Numbered from the stretch's first letter, positions 50,745 to 61,255 are shown. The stretch: DNA of 64,000 nucleotides from Ceratotherium simum simum (GCF_000283155.1 NW_004454229.1:2886519-2950518); one strand, 5' to 3'. Notes: generated by a model not told the origin, from the letters alone. Translations and numbers: made by a program.

Positions 50745-51575
50745 TCAAAAACACCTCGATGAGGGATCAAAATTAACATCACCAACGAGAGGTTGGTGGA
50801 CTTCGAGTGCCTCCTGATGTGACCCTGAGAAGGACACAATATCACTTATGCAGTGTTCCAGCCACTGCTGCAGCCCCTGAATCTATCACAGAAACATCAG
50901 ACAAACCCCAAATGAGAAACATTCAACTGAAAAAGGAGCAGGGGCCAGGGGTAGACTGTATCTTCAAAAATGCCATTGTCATAAAAGAGCAAGGAACGCT
51001 GAGGAACTGTTCTAAGTCATAGAAGACCAAAGAGATATGACAACTAAATACAATGTGTGATCAGGTACTGGAGGGAGAAAATGCCAAAAAGGACATTACT
51101 GGGTCAACTGACAAAATTGCAATACAGTCAGAATGGATGGAAGTATTAGTAAAAGTTTTCTATTGCTGCTGTAACAAATTATCACACATCTAGTGGCTTA
51201 AAACAACACGAATTTATTTAGGACGTGGACATCTTTGGGGGGCCATTATTCTGCCTACACAGTCAACAATTGATAAAAGTATTGAATCAATGAAAAATTT
51301 ACTAAAGTTGATAACTGTCCCGTGCTTATATGAGAAAATATCCTTATCCTTTGAAAATCACTGAGGTATTTAGAGGCCAAGGATCACAATGTATGCAACT
51401 TACTCCCAAGTGGTTCAGGAATAATGAATAATATACAGAGAAGGAGAGGGAGGGTGGAAATCACAACGCAAATGTGACAGTTTATAATAGGTGATTCTGA
51501 ATTAAAAGGATATGGTATTCTTTCTACTATACTTGCAACTCTTCTGTATATTTGAAATAATTTCCAAATTAAAGG
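50745..51575 (+). mobile_element. L1M-type 3' UTR, split by a small LTR
   Basis: 'gtgcctcctgatgtgaccctgagaagg', 'gaccaaagagatatgacaactaaatacaatg' and 'ggacattactgggtcaactgac' lead to the break. After it come 'gataaaagtattgaatcaatg', 'gaggtatttagaggccaaggatcacaatgtatgcaacttactcc' and the end 'gtatatttgaaataatttcc'. Same family as 54.8 and 25.3 kb. Confidence 0.82.
51142..51261 (-). mobile_element. Internally deleted MLT1-type LTR, antisense
   Basis: The left part (ttttctattgctgctgtaac, then 'ggcttaaaacaacacgaattt') is one LTR end. The right part (ggacgtggacatctttgggg, then 'ccattattctgcctaca') is the other end of the same LTR type. Only about 120 of an expected 400 or more bases remain; the middle is missing. 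Confidence 0.78.
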
Positions 51576-51587
51576 TGTATGCGTTTC

Positions 51588-51603
51588 TGTGTGTGTGTGT
51601 GTG
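51588..51603 (+). repeat. (TG)8 microsatellite
   Basis: A pure TG run just after the L1M end. Confidence 0.9.
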
Positions 51604-51854
51604 CTGGATTCTCAATAAGTGAGATTGCCAAAGAGCTGAGAGAAGAGGTTTCCTGAGTCTTGGTTCCATCTCGCCAAGTAGAGCGAGAGCTCCTCAGGAG
51701 CTCCCCACGGTACACAGAAGAAAACCCCATGTCCTCAGCATGGTATGCAGGCTCCTATGCCCGTCAGCCTCCTTCTCTGACAGTTACATCTTCCGTCTCC
51801 CATCTAGTCCTCTATCTGCACATGATTACTCACCATTCCTCCAAACTGCATTAT
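51604..51854. other. Unassigned, with a possible L2 piece
   Basis: 'cagcatggtatgcaggctcctatgcccgtcagcctcc' (about 51,735) resembles a sense L2 ORF2 stretch. The rest is unassigned. Confidence 0.4.
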
Positions 51855-52080
51855 CATAATTGCTCCCTTTATTAAGCAGCTAGTGTGTACTGGGTCCATC
51901 CCCATGTCATTCCATTTAATCCTCCCAACAGCCCTTCAAGTTACATAAGAGTATTTCCTCTTACAAATGGCAAATTAAAGGCTCAGAGAGGCTAAGTGAC
52001 TTGCTTAAGGTCACACGGTTAAATCATGTCTATGTGATTCTAAAGCCAAGCTCTTTCCCACATATGGCACCGTCCCACCC
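51855..52080 (-). mobile_element. MIR SINE, antisense
   Basis: 'ccatttaatcctcccaacagccc', 'aattaaaggctcagagaggctaagtgacttgcttaaggtcacacgg' mark the copy. Confidence 0.9.
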
Positions 52081-52084
52081 TCCA

Positions 52085-52260
52085 AGCAGCGATTCAGTGA
52101 ACATTTCCTAAGCACCCCCTCGGTGCTAGGCTATGCCAGGCACTGAGAGTACAAATGCAGTCGACCCCACCCCCAACCTCCAGGAGTATATGATTCAGCC
52201 AGAGAGACAAGACAAGGGCTGAGGCAGGGGAGGAGGTTAGGGGTCAGGGTCAGTCAGGTT
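52085..52260 (-). mobile_element. L2 LINE fragment, antisense
   Basis: 'agtgaacatttcctaagcaccccctcggtgctagg' and 'ccaggagtatatgattcagcc' are antisense L2 3' UTR. Confidence 0.8.
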
Positions 52261-52880
52261 TCCAGAATCTGGCTCCCTGACCCTAGAAGCTGAGCCTCAG
52301 CCAGAAGGCTGTGCCCAGAATCATCATGGTCATGCAAGTAGAGAGGGGATTCCTTCTCCCCGCCATCAGGTCAGGGAGTGAAGGCCGCTACAGGTTTCAG
52401 CCACTGTTCCCTGGGTAAAGGGTCTGCTAACATTTTCCTTTTTAGTCCAGTCTCTGCTGCCCTCTAGTGGGAAGTGCAGAGATGACAGGAGGAGAGGCTT
52501 CCAGAAGAATAGGAAAATCCTCTAACTGAGCATCTGCTTAGCCTGGGATCTGTGAGCTGGTTCCCAGGCTTGTCAATGAAGAGGCCTGGGTTTGGTGGTC
52601 TAGTTGCACAGGGGTCAGTCTGCTTCACCAGAAGAGACGCTCCACTTTTCCCAGGTCATATATTAAGCCCCAAAATTAATCCCAGATGGAGCCCCGCAAA
52701 GACTGAGCTGTGATGAAGGTCACAGCCTGAGCCTGGCCTTATCTATGGACTGAGTTCTGACCTTGATTAGAGACCAAATCCACCTTCAGATCCCACCAGA
52801 CCTCTGCCATCCTCCTTGCCTGCTCCGCAGTTGTTAAACATTGTTATTATTAAAAATTAAATTATATACATTTACAATTA
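52261..52880. other. Unassigned sequence with a CTCF-like site
   Basis: No repeat or gene recognised apart from the motif at 52,454. An AT-rich run precedes the ERE. Confidence 0.5.
52454..52470 (-). promoter_or_regulatory. Strong CTCF-like motif
   Basis: ctgctgccctctagtgg is the reverse complement of CCACTAGAGGGCAGCAG, an almost ideal CTCF core and 3' flank. Confidence 0.6.
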
Positions 52881-52894
52881 AATAAGCTGTATAG

Positions 52895-53104
52895 GGCCAG
52901 CCCCGTGGCTTAGCGGTTAAGTGCTCGCGCTCTGCTGCTGGCGGCCCGGGTTTGGATCCCGGGCACGCACCGACGCACCGCTTCTCCGGCCATGCTGAGG
53001 CCGCGTCCCACATACAGCAACTAGAAGGATGTGCAGCTATGACATACAGCTATCTACTGGGGCTTTGGGGGGAAAATAAATAAATAAATAATTATTAAAA
53101 AAAT
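52895..53104 (+). mobile_element. ERE SINE, well preserved and CpG-rich
   Basis: From 'ggccagccccgtggc' with an intact tRNA-like 'tggcttagcggttaagtg', through 'cgggtttggatcccggg', 'caccgacgcaccgcttctcc' and 'gcaactagaaggatgtgc' to an AAAT tail. A 14-bp duplication aataagctgtatag flanks it (52,881-52,894 and 53,105-53,118). It keeps many CpGs that older copies here have lost, so it is probably the youngest insertion. Confidence 0.97.
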
Positions 53105-53384
53105 AATAAGCTGTATAGAAAAACAAAGGTGATACATACACAAAATGTATTACCTCTTAATTATTTTGTTACATTTTATTACTCTCTATGCCCTTGAGGT
53201 TATTTAAATCTACTGTATCTGTGTGGTGTAAATACTACATAACAGTGTGCACATCTCTCCCCAACTCTGTTTCCAGGGACGTCATGTCGGTAGCTTGAAA
53301 TCAGCTATGGTGAGAGTATTTACGCCACAGAAGTCGGCAGACACTACAAAGTCAGGCTCGAGTTATTGTTTCGTTGATTGTCTA
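53105..53384. other. Unassigned AT-rich sequence
   Basis: No recognised repeat or gene. The start is the ERE target duplication. Confidence 0.5.
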
Positions 53385-53575
53385 ACCAGGAATCAGTGAA
53401 CCACAGCCAACATGCTATTTTTGTTTGGTGATCTGAGAATGATTTTTACATTTTTAAAATGCTGAAAAACATAACAAGGGAGAATATGCAACAGAGACTG
53501 CATGAGGCTCACAAAGCCTAAAATATTTACTATCTGTCCTTTTACAGAAAGAGTTTGTTGACCTCTGTTCTGACA
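53385..53575 (+). mobile_element. hAT transposon fragment
   Basis: 'aatcagtgaaccacagcc', 'gatttttacatttttaaaatg', then 'caacagagactgcatgaggctcacaaagcctaaaatatttactatctg' and 'cagaaagagtttgttgacc' match an old hAT MER element from memory. Confidence 0.7.
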
Positions 53576-54110
53576 TCAGAAAGTGATGGAGAAAATATTA
53601 ATAATGCAGATTATTAACATGTCAGGTCTGTACCTGTTACATTGTAAATCACAGAAGATATTGAGGAAATATTTTTCCAGCATTTGAAAACTAACACAGC
53701 AAAAAAGTCATTCATGTCATTGACAAACAGGTGAAATTCCAAAATATGTAGTGCTGAAGCTAAAAGAGGTTTAAATTTAACGACTATAATTTGTATGAGA
53801 TTTGGAAAGCAGTTTTACAGGAGAACATATATCAAGTTTAATGACAATAAATTTATATGGAAAAAGAGCAGATTGGAATGCAACTCCATTTGTCAAATTA
53901 TGGTTGAATCACAACCATCAGTTAGCTACAGATATGAGTTTGGCAAAAATCAGCGAAAGTATTCTGTAAGAATCAATATAGAATTTACGATAAAGAATAT
54001 TGTATATTTTATTATTGTAAATTTTGTGTTACTCATACCAGTAAAATTTATAACAAGCTTATGGATGCATATACACACATACATTTTTGGACAGCTGGTC
54101 GTTAAAAATT
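53576..54110 (+). other. AT-rich unassigned block with an odd open frame
   Basis: A plus-strand frame of 155 codons (53,795-54,262) runs through AT-rich DNA where stops should be frequent. The protein is lysine- and isoleucine-rich and has no domain I recognise. It could be part of the neighbouring hAT or another eroded transposon coding region, or chance. Confidence 0.35.
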
Positions 54111-54825
54111 TGCCAGGACGCCGCTGCCTACCAGCCTTCAGATACCGGAGAACAGCAGCTCTCTCCCTCGTTCTGCAAAAGGCCGAGTCTGCCCGTGTCC
54201 CACAACACCCAGCCCCTCTTAACACGGACCCTGCCTCCATCTTCTCTCTCCTCTACTTCTAGAACCCCTCCCTTTCAGAATGTGGACCTCCATTTTATTT
54301 TTGCGCTTGCATTTCCCATTTCTGTCTTTTTGCTTCACCTTTCATGATATCCCCTCAGCTTTATCTCAGAACCCCTCAACTGAGTTTGTCGTTTATGCTC
54401 TCAAATATTTAACATCCAAGAGTCTTCTCTTCCCTGATCCTTCTTTTTACAGCATCCTGTCCTCCTTTAATGAATGCAATAGCTTCTCTTGAAGCTGAAA
54501 ATATTCATGATAGTGTCGGGTTTTTCTTAAGTTTTTATCTCCCTACATAGTCTCTGTTTCTGCCAAGGAGCTTTTATCTGTTTGTTTGCTTGTTCACTTG
54601 TTCTATTTTGTTTTGTCTTTATCTTTTCTAGTAGATGCTTTCCTTGACTCTGGTGATCTGTTGTGGTTTTTTTGTGAGGCACTACCAAAGAACCAAGGCT
54701 CCTTGAAGAAATAGCTGATTCCTGAACTAGGGCAAAGAAAGTAGCAGATGAGCCCAGAACACCTCTTTGTGACAGAAAGTGCTCAAAGAATGACATAATG
54801 ATGGACACAAGAACCAGCTTGAAGG
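54111..54825. other. Repeat-like sequence, family not recognised
   Basis: T-rich stretch with 'tctctgtttctgccaaggagctttt' and 'tgctttccttgactctggtgatctg' feels like an old interspersed repeat, but I cannot name it. Confidence 0.35.
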
Positions 54826-54829
54826 AACT

Positions 54830-55745
54830 CCCACTGTAAAAATCCAGAACAAATTGGGTAGATATAGTTATAGACAGGTATCTCCATAGTTACAGACTAT
54901 AACTTATTGATTGAAATAAAATCCTTGAGTCCACATTAATATAACTTTATAAAAAAGTATGGGAAGAAGAGAAAGCTCTTCCTTATACTAGAAAACCAAC
55001 TAATAAATACAAAAGGAATGGTGGAATTAGAAAATTACCACCAGATAACATCATGATAACAATTGATTCAGGCAAGAATCATCAATGATGCCAAAACTAG
55101 TGAGTGACAGATACTTATTAACTGTAAAGGGAAGAATAATAACTTTACACTGGAGAAATCTGGCAGACATCTCCTTCAACAGGTGATTAAAGTTAAGATC
55201 ACCAGCAGTGGGATAAATAAGACACTACGTGCCTCCTGATATGATGCACAGAGAAAAACACACATCATTTCTGTGCTGTTCCTGCCAACAGTGCATAAAT
55301 CAGGAGGAAGCATCAGAGAAACCCAAACTGAGGGACATTCTGCAAAATACCTGTCCTGTACTCTTGAAAAAATGTCAGTGTCATGAAGGCAAAGAAAGAC
55401 TGAGAAACCGCTTCAGATTAAAGGAGACTAAAGAGACATGACAAGTACAGGCAGCACAGAATCTGGAATTTTCTGCTCTAAAGGGCATTATTGGCACAAT
55501 TGGCAAAATCTGAATAAGGTCCATTGATACAATCGATAATACCCCTGAATCGATGTTAATTTCAATTTTAAAAGGAATGTCTTTGGTTTGAGAAGCACGT
55601 ACTAAATTATTCAGGGGTAAAGAGTCATCACGTTCAGTAAAAAGTCATATGTACATATTAGGGGAATTTGATGAAGAGTAGACAGGAATTCTTGAGATTT
55701 TTCTCTAAGTCTGAAGTTAGGCCAAAAAAAATAGTTAAAAGAAAA
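54830..55745 (+). mobile_element. L1M-type 3' UTR
   Basis: 'gaaataaaatccttgagtccacattaatataac', 'gtgcctcctgatatgatgcacagagaaaaac', 'gggcattattggcacaattggcaaaatctgaataagg', 'gatgttaatttcaatttt' and 'attattcaggggtaaagagtcatcacg' are in sense L1M order, ending in an A-rich tail. Parallels the copy at 50.7 kb. Confidence 0.85.
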
Positions 55746-56005
55746 ATTAAAAAGCTGATTGGAAGCCGTGTGCATATGGGCCAGGCTTGTTGACAGTGGG
55801 CCTTGTGGAGAGTCTGACTGGGCCATTTCATTAGGTGTCCCCATCCCCCATCATCTTCCAATCTCCTGTCTGGAGGTGTCTGCCTGGTTGCCAGGTGCCA
55901 GGAGCTGAGCCGGCAGGCAAAGGGTGTTGTGCTGGGGAATCAATATTCAGGATGTAAACATTCACTTAATCTGCCATTTTCCCATCCTCACATCTCCCCT
56001 CCCCT
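55746..56005. other. Unique sequence with FOX- and ONECUT-like sites
   Basis: Repeat-free. AATCAATATT (55,938-55,947) and TGTAAACA (55,953-55,960) lie 5 bp apart and resemble ONECUT and forkhead sites. No gene recognised. Confidence 0.35.
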
Positions 56006-56006
56006 G

Positions 56007-56007
<1 letters not shown>

Positions 56008-56048
<41 letters not shown>
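56008..56048 (+). repeat. (CA)n microsatellite
   Basis: About 20 uninterrupted CA units; probably length-polymorphic. Confidence 0.98.
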
Positions 56049-56050
<2 letters not shown>

Positions 56051-56655
56051 CCAGGCCAGAGACCCTCTGTTTTACCCTCTCCAAAGAATTAACCTCTACT
56101 CTCTATTCTCTGCCCACGTTGGGGGAGGGCGTCATCTGGCGGCAAGGGGGAGGAGTCAGGGGGTCTAACTGCTCTCTGTTTTCAGCCCCCACCTACTTCT
56201 AGAAGTGCCTGAGCGTTTCCGGGGTTCCCAGTGTAAACCAGTTGCTTGTATAGACCCATTGGGGTGTAAGACGCAGCTCTCCGAGGTCTGTTGAGTGAAG
56301 TGTCTGCTCTCTGCTCCCAGCTTCCCAAATGCTGCTGCTGTCAGGTCCTTTCCTGTTCTTTTTGTCCTTGTGGCTTTAAATATTTTAATAAAATCTCTTT
56401 GCTGTCATTTTAGTGGAGTTTCAGGAATGAACGGTATGTGTCCAACCTGTCATCTTTAGCTGGAATTCCTTTGTCATGTTTTCTAATCTTTCTACAGTGA
56501 CCACACATTTCTTGTGCAATTTTAAAACATGTGCTTAAATTCACATTTCAATATTGTGAAACCATATAACAATTTAAGAATAGGGTGTTCATCAGGTTTC
56601 TGACGGGAGGATGACTAAGCTCTGAGAAGGGTCTGGGTAGAGTAAGAAAAGTATT
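56049..56655. other. Unassigned sequence
   Basis: No repeat recognised. 56,350-56,580 is AT-rich and unique. No domain in any frame. Confidence 0.45.
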
Positions 56656-56659
56656 TGGA

Positions 56660-57210
56660 GATGCCGTGAGTTAGAATCCGTACGCTGTCGCTCATTGGCA
56701 ATGTGCCGCGAGGCGAATAAATTCCTCTGCGAACGCATTTTCACCTTCGGTTACAACGACAGCAACTATTAAAAAGGAAAGCCCGGGGGTGGGGCGGAGG
56801 TTAGCGCCAGACCATCACAGCTCTCGAGTTCTAATCTCACCGAATTCTAGAGGTGGCAGGGCCCTCGCGAGCCCAGGCCAAAAGCCCTCCTTGAGGCTGC
56901 GGCTCAGGAGGGAGCCGGGCAGCCCCACGGTTACTCGGGGCGGGATGCGGGTGTTCACGCAGAGCTGAGGTCTTAGAGCCAGGCCTCTGCCCCCTACACC
57001 AGATGAGGTCAGACTAGATCCAGGGGTGAGTCGAGTCGACGCTCGGTGCTAAACCCACACCTTTGGCCGGATGGATGCAGAGAAGGAGCCTGCAGCGCGG
57101 GCACCACATCTGGATCCGCCAGCTCTCACCTGCAGCTGCGCGCTCAGGTGCGCGGCGGCCGGGAGGGGTGGAGTCCGCGAGCAGCGGCCTTTCCATCTCG
57201 GGCCACACGG
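56660..57210. promoter_or_regulatory. CpG-rich patch, possible island
   Basis: CpGs are frequent ('gtgccgcgaggcgaat', 'gtcgagtcgacgctcgg', 'gctgcgcgctcaggtgcgcggcggccggg'). An inverted CCAAT (ATTGG, 56,694-56,698) lies near its left edge. Overlapping frames on both strands have no domain. Confidence 0.4.
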
Positions 57211-57424
57211 GGGCAGCAGAGGACAGGCGGAGAAAACCGAGAGGGTCTTGGGGATGGCGGTGGGAGAGGGTAGCAGACTGGGAGAAAGATCTAGAGAGGG
57301 ATAGAAAATACACAAAAAAGAGATGGCAGGCAAATGGAGGGAGGGGAGATAGACACTCGGTAAGGGGAAGCCTGGAAGCCCCCGAGTGATAACGGGAGGA
57401 AGCACTGCTCACAGGAAGAGTCCT

Positions 57425-57905
57425 CCCGCGTGCAAGGTGCGACGGGCTCACGCTGTGCGAGTATCATGAGCCCATTACAGAGACGAAGAAACTGAGGATG
57501 AGAAACGACGTGGGCAACTGTTCAGGCCCAGAATTGGCATGAGACCGTTTGCTGGCTGGGTTATTTAACTTTTCTGTGCCTCTCTTTCCTTACCTACCTC
57601 ACGGGGTTGTAGTGAGGATTACATGAGGTAACGTGTAAATCGCTGTAATAGCACTCAGCACATAGCAAACACTCAACAACGCCAACTGTTATTATCTTTT
57701 TGTTGCTAAGTCCTCACAACATAGAGGGGGGCCCTTGGTTTCCGGGTTCGTGGAGTGCTGCTGAAAAATATTCCCCCCATGTTATAGATGGGGAAACTGA
57801 GGCTCAGGAAGATTGCATCACTTAGCTCGTGGATCTAGAGCCCGGGAATACCAGGGCCAGGATTCAAAACCAGGTCATCTGACCCTTTCTTTCAGCACGC
57901 CTGCT
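57425..57905. mobile_element. Three MIR pieces: antisense, sense, antisense
   Basis: 57,430-57,550 antisense ('acagagacgaagaaactgaggatgag'). 57,552-57,692 sense ('ctcacggggttgtagtgaggattacatgagg', 'agcactcagcacatagcaaac'). 57,695-57,905 antisense ('gttatagatggggaaactgaggctcagg', 'aggattcaaaaccaggtcatctgacc'). Confidence 0.82.
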
Positions 57906-57959
57906 GCCTTAGCAGAGGACAGAAGTGCCTGCTCAGCCCAATTTCCTAAAACTCGGTTC

Positions 57960-58180
57960 CACACTTTCCTGCTGAGTGCAGCCTGATGCCAGGCCCTACG
58001 GGGGCTCAGCGGTGGGTCAACGCCATGTTTTGCTCTCAAGCCGCTTACTGACGGGAATGAAAGAGCAGAGCCGGACAGCGGTGGGAGGTCTGCCGGACGG
58101 GCTCACTGTCCCCATCAGGGACAAAGGGAGGAGAGCCTGGTCCTGCTCGCGCCCCACTCTCTCATCTTCCAGCCTGTCAG
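57960..58180 (-). mobile_element. L2 LINE fragment, antisense
   Basis: 'tgatgccaggccctacgggggc' and 'ttgctctcaagccgcttactgacgg' fit a CpG-rich antisense L2 3' UTR. Confidence 0.6.
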
Positions 58181-58234
58181 GGACAAACATCTGGACGCTG
58201 AGCACACGAACACATGGCACAGGAGGAGGGCTCA

Positions 58235-58560
58235 CCTAGTCTCCGAAAGCCTGGTCGCAACTGCAGGGGGCACCCCTGGGTCAGGAACTTAACTCCCTCC
58301 TCTGCCCCACCGTCTTCATCTGCCAAACCGGGATACAAGGATCCTTTCTTCCTCAACAGGGTGGGGCAGGAGGATGGAAGGAGGTGACCACTGCAAAGGG
58401 CCAGCCTGTGCACAGGATGCTCCAAGCAAGGAGTCCTGTTATTACTTCTAAAAGAGGAACAATAATACTCTCACAGGGTTGTTTCAAAGAGCAGAGAAAG
58501 ACTAGATGTTCCAATACCTCAGACACAGCAGACACTCAATAGTGGAGCCTTAAATGGGAT
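58235..58560 (+). mobile_element. MIR SINE, interrupted or expanded
   Basis: 'gggtcaggaacttaactccctcctctgccc', 'tcttcatctgccaaaccggg' at the left. 'ataatactctcacagggttgtttcaaagagcag' and 'cagacactcaatag' near 58,470-58,540. About 90 bp of other sequence separates the halves. Confidence 0.65.
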
Positions 58561-58945
58561 CTGCTGCCACGCTTTGTAGCTTTGGAGTCTCCCAACCCTG
58601 ATACAGGTTGGTCTTTTCATCCAACAACAACTTGGGAACAAAGCCCCTAGACCTCCCCAACCATGCACCTCAAGGAGAAAGTGTTCGTGGGGCGGTGAGG
58701 CTTTCATAGGAAAGCGAGCTTTAGGGCCTCTTTCAGGGAGCCCCTGCTCAGCTCCTGCTGTGCCCACTGGTGGCTGAACGGTCCTCTCCCCTTGTGCATC
58801 ACCCTCACTTCCCGGCCTCACTCTCAGCAGGTGACCCCAGGCCCTGCCTCATAGTCAGCTGTGGCCCCAAAACAAATGACCTCCCAGCTTTCCCCTTCAC
58901 CAGTTGCCTACATCCTCCACCATCCTTGCCTCTTCCCTTCTGTCC
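58561..58945. other. Unassigned sequence
   Basis: No recognised repeat or gene. Short overlapping frames only. Confidence 0.5.
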
Positions 58946-58949
58946 CTCT

Positions 58950-59805
58950 GGAAAGCGGGATCCTTCCTCCAGCCCAAAGCCACCCCCCGACCCCATGCAC
59001 CTCTTCATCCATCAGCTCCTCCCTCTCCTGGCACATTCCCACCAGCATTTAAGCTTGCCCAGCCCTCCCACAGTCTTTGCTTCCTCCCCTCCAGCCCGCA
59101 CACTCCTCCCCCCTGTCCCCTGGCTTCTGTCCCTACCCTACTCATCTTAAAAGAAAAGGGGGTCCCTGTCCCCTCATGTTTCTGACCCTCTCCAAAGAAG
59201 ATTTGTGGGTTTTTCAAACAAGCAGATAAAAGAAAACCTTCTCTCTATTTGCCGAAGCAACCCCTCAGCAGCCTGTGGCACTGTTGACCTTCCCTCATTC
59301 TTTGAGAACCTCCCATGCTCCTTCAGGTTTCCCTCCTATGTCTCCAACCACATCTCCACTTGGTAGGCTCCTCCCTGCTGACAATTCCCAAAATCTCTGT
59401 CCCCAGCCTAGAGACCTCTCCTGAGCACGGACCCACACGCCCACCTGCCTCCTCCCCATCTCCACTTGTGTGTTCCATAGAAACCTCCAACCCCAAACAT
59501 CAAAAACGGAGCTGACTTCCACTCAGACTGCTCCTCCTCCTCACCTTGGACACTGCCGTCTCCACGCCCTCGGGCCACCAAGCCTGACAACTTAGCGTGA
59601 CCCAGCGCTTTTCTCTCTCACCCTGGCGCTTGATCCACCTTCACATCCTGTTCACTCTGCTCCTCCAAACTCCCTCAGGTCCACCTTCCCCCTGTCAGCC
59701 CGGGACACTTAGGACTACATTCCCCCAGCCCACCTCCTCTGGGAAGCCTTCCCAGCCTGCCCCAGGCACCATTAGGGGCTCACTCCTTGTAGCTCCCCTG
59801 CCCTC
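58950..59805 (+). mobile_element. L2 LINE, long ORF2-derived segment
   Basis: Sense L2 coding region: 'ccccctcagcagcctgtggcactgttgaccttccctc' type sequence near 59,260 (reverse-transcriptase region), 'atctccacttgtgtgttccatag', 'ggcgcttgatccaccttc' and 'tctgggaagccttcccagcctgcccc' near 59,740. It is one of the longest L2 pieces here, and frames are broken throughout. The pyrimidine-rich left part (58,950-59,170) is less certain. Confidence 0.7.
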
Positions 59806-59937
59806 TGTCCACAGCACGTCCTGATGCCAAGGGTGTAAACTGGCACCTGAGGGACCAGGCCCAGCCTCCAGATGTGTAGTGTTTTCCCCTCACCACGGGG
59901 GCCAGCACAAAGCTTTTAAAAATAAACACTGCCAACC

Positions 59938-60363
59938 GTATTTGTTCCCTAGGGCTGCTGTAACAAAGTACCACAAATTGGTGGGCTTAAAACAATAGAA
60001 ATTATTCTCTCACAGTCCTGGAGGCTAGAAGTCCAAAATCAAGGGTCATTCTCCCTCCAAAGGCTCTAGGGAAGAATCCTTCCTTCCCTCTTCTAGCTTC
60101 TGGTGGATCCTGGCAGTGCTCGGCATTCCTTGGCTTGTAGCCCTATTGGTCCAATCTCTGCGTCTGTCTTCGCACGGCCATCTTCCCTCTGTGTGTCTAA
60201 GTCCCTACTTTTCTTCTTATAAGATCACCAATCATTGGATTAGCGTCCACAGTAAGCCACATGACCCCGTCTTACATCTGCAAAGACCCTATTTCCAAAT
60301 AAGGGCACATTCTGAGGTTCCAGATGAACAAGAATTTTGAGGGGACACTATTCAACCAAACAC
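59938..60363 (-). mobile_element. MLT1-type LTR, antisense
   Basis: 'gggctgctgtaacaaagtaccacaaattggtgggcttaaaac', 'ctctcacagtcctggaggctagaagtcc', 'cttataagatcaccaatcattggattag' and 'gaattttgaggggacactattcaaccaaacaca' are a full-length antisense MaLR LTR. Confidence 0.9.
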
Positions 60364-60790
60364 ATTTAAAATCAGGAAATTTCACATAAATATCTGGGTT
60401 ACCACTTCTCTTTTAAAAAATCAGATCTGACCCCACATCATCCTGCACCCCAGATTCCCGCATAGTGACGAGTGGCTGGAGCTGAGAAGCCCCCTCATTC
60501 CCATTTACAGAAGACACATGCTCTCCCCTCACCACAGCCCCTTCCTCAAGGTGTCCAACAGCTGCAACAGCAGGCCAGAATTAAAGACACTCCCGCGCTC
60601 ATCCTCCTCCAAACCGGTGGGCTCATCCTCCTCCAAACCGGTGGTGACCTTCCGTCAGAGTAAGTGGGAGCGACAAAGGGGAGCGCGGATGCAATGATTA
60701 AAGAGGCAACAGCTCCCAGCCAAGCATTTCTCTCCTTTACGTTTCCTACTTGGCCCCTGTCAGAATTTTCATCTGTCCAGTACAGTAACG
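60364..60790. other. Unassigned, with a 24-bp tandem repeat
   Basis: No repeat family recognised. See the separate entry for the duplication. Confidence 0.45.
60597..60644 (+). repeat. Perfect 24-bp tandem duplication
   Basis: Two identical units (60,597-60,620 and 60,621-60,644), each beginning gctcatcctcctcc and ending aaaccggtgg. The perfect match suggests a recent slippage or duplication event. Confidence 0.95.
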
Positions 60791-60799
60791 ACATGTTTA

Positions 60800-61255
60800 T
60801 GTGACTGTTACTCACTAGATGCAGCAATCACTCTCCAGGCCCCACCCACAGCTTTGTCCTTACCATTCCTGCCCCACTTCCAGCTGCCAGCATCTGCAGT
60901 GCTTCACCTGAGGGCCTCCTCTGGCTACCAGAGCCCATTTTTCCCACCCACGTGCCAGCGCTCACCACTGACCGACAGGAGTTGGTGTATAAACACCCCA
61001 GCTCCCTCACCACGGGTGGGATAAATCTAAGGTGCTTCTCCTCTGGAGTTCCCAGAGTTTCCCAGTGGGATGAAGCTCCAGCCACTCACTGTGGTAACTG
61101 TGCTTCGTGACACACCCTCAGGTGGCTCGTTACCTGCCTGTCTCACTTCCCTCTCTCCTGGGGAAGTGTTTTGTGGGATCACCTCTCAGATAAGCCGTTT
61201 GCACAAGAGCCCTTATCTCAGGGTCAGCTTCTGGAAGAACCCAGACTTGAGGGCA
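60800..61255 (+). mobile_element. Old LTR (ERVL-like), copy 1
   Basis: Contains a TATA-like box (tataaa, 60,988-60,993), 'ccccagctccctcacc', 'gatgaagctccagccactcac', 'gtgggatcacctctcagataagcc' and 'tctcagggtcagcttctggaagaacccagac' at the end. The order is that of an LTR with promoter and 3' end. Confidence 0.6.
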
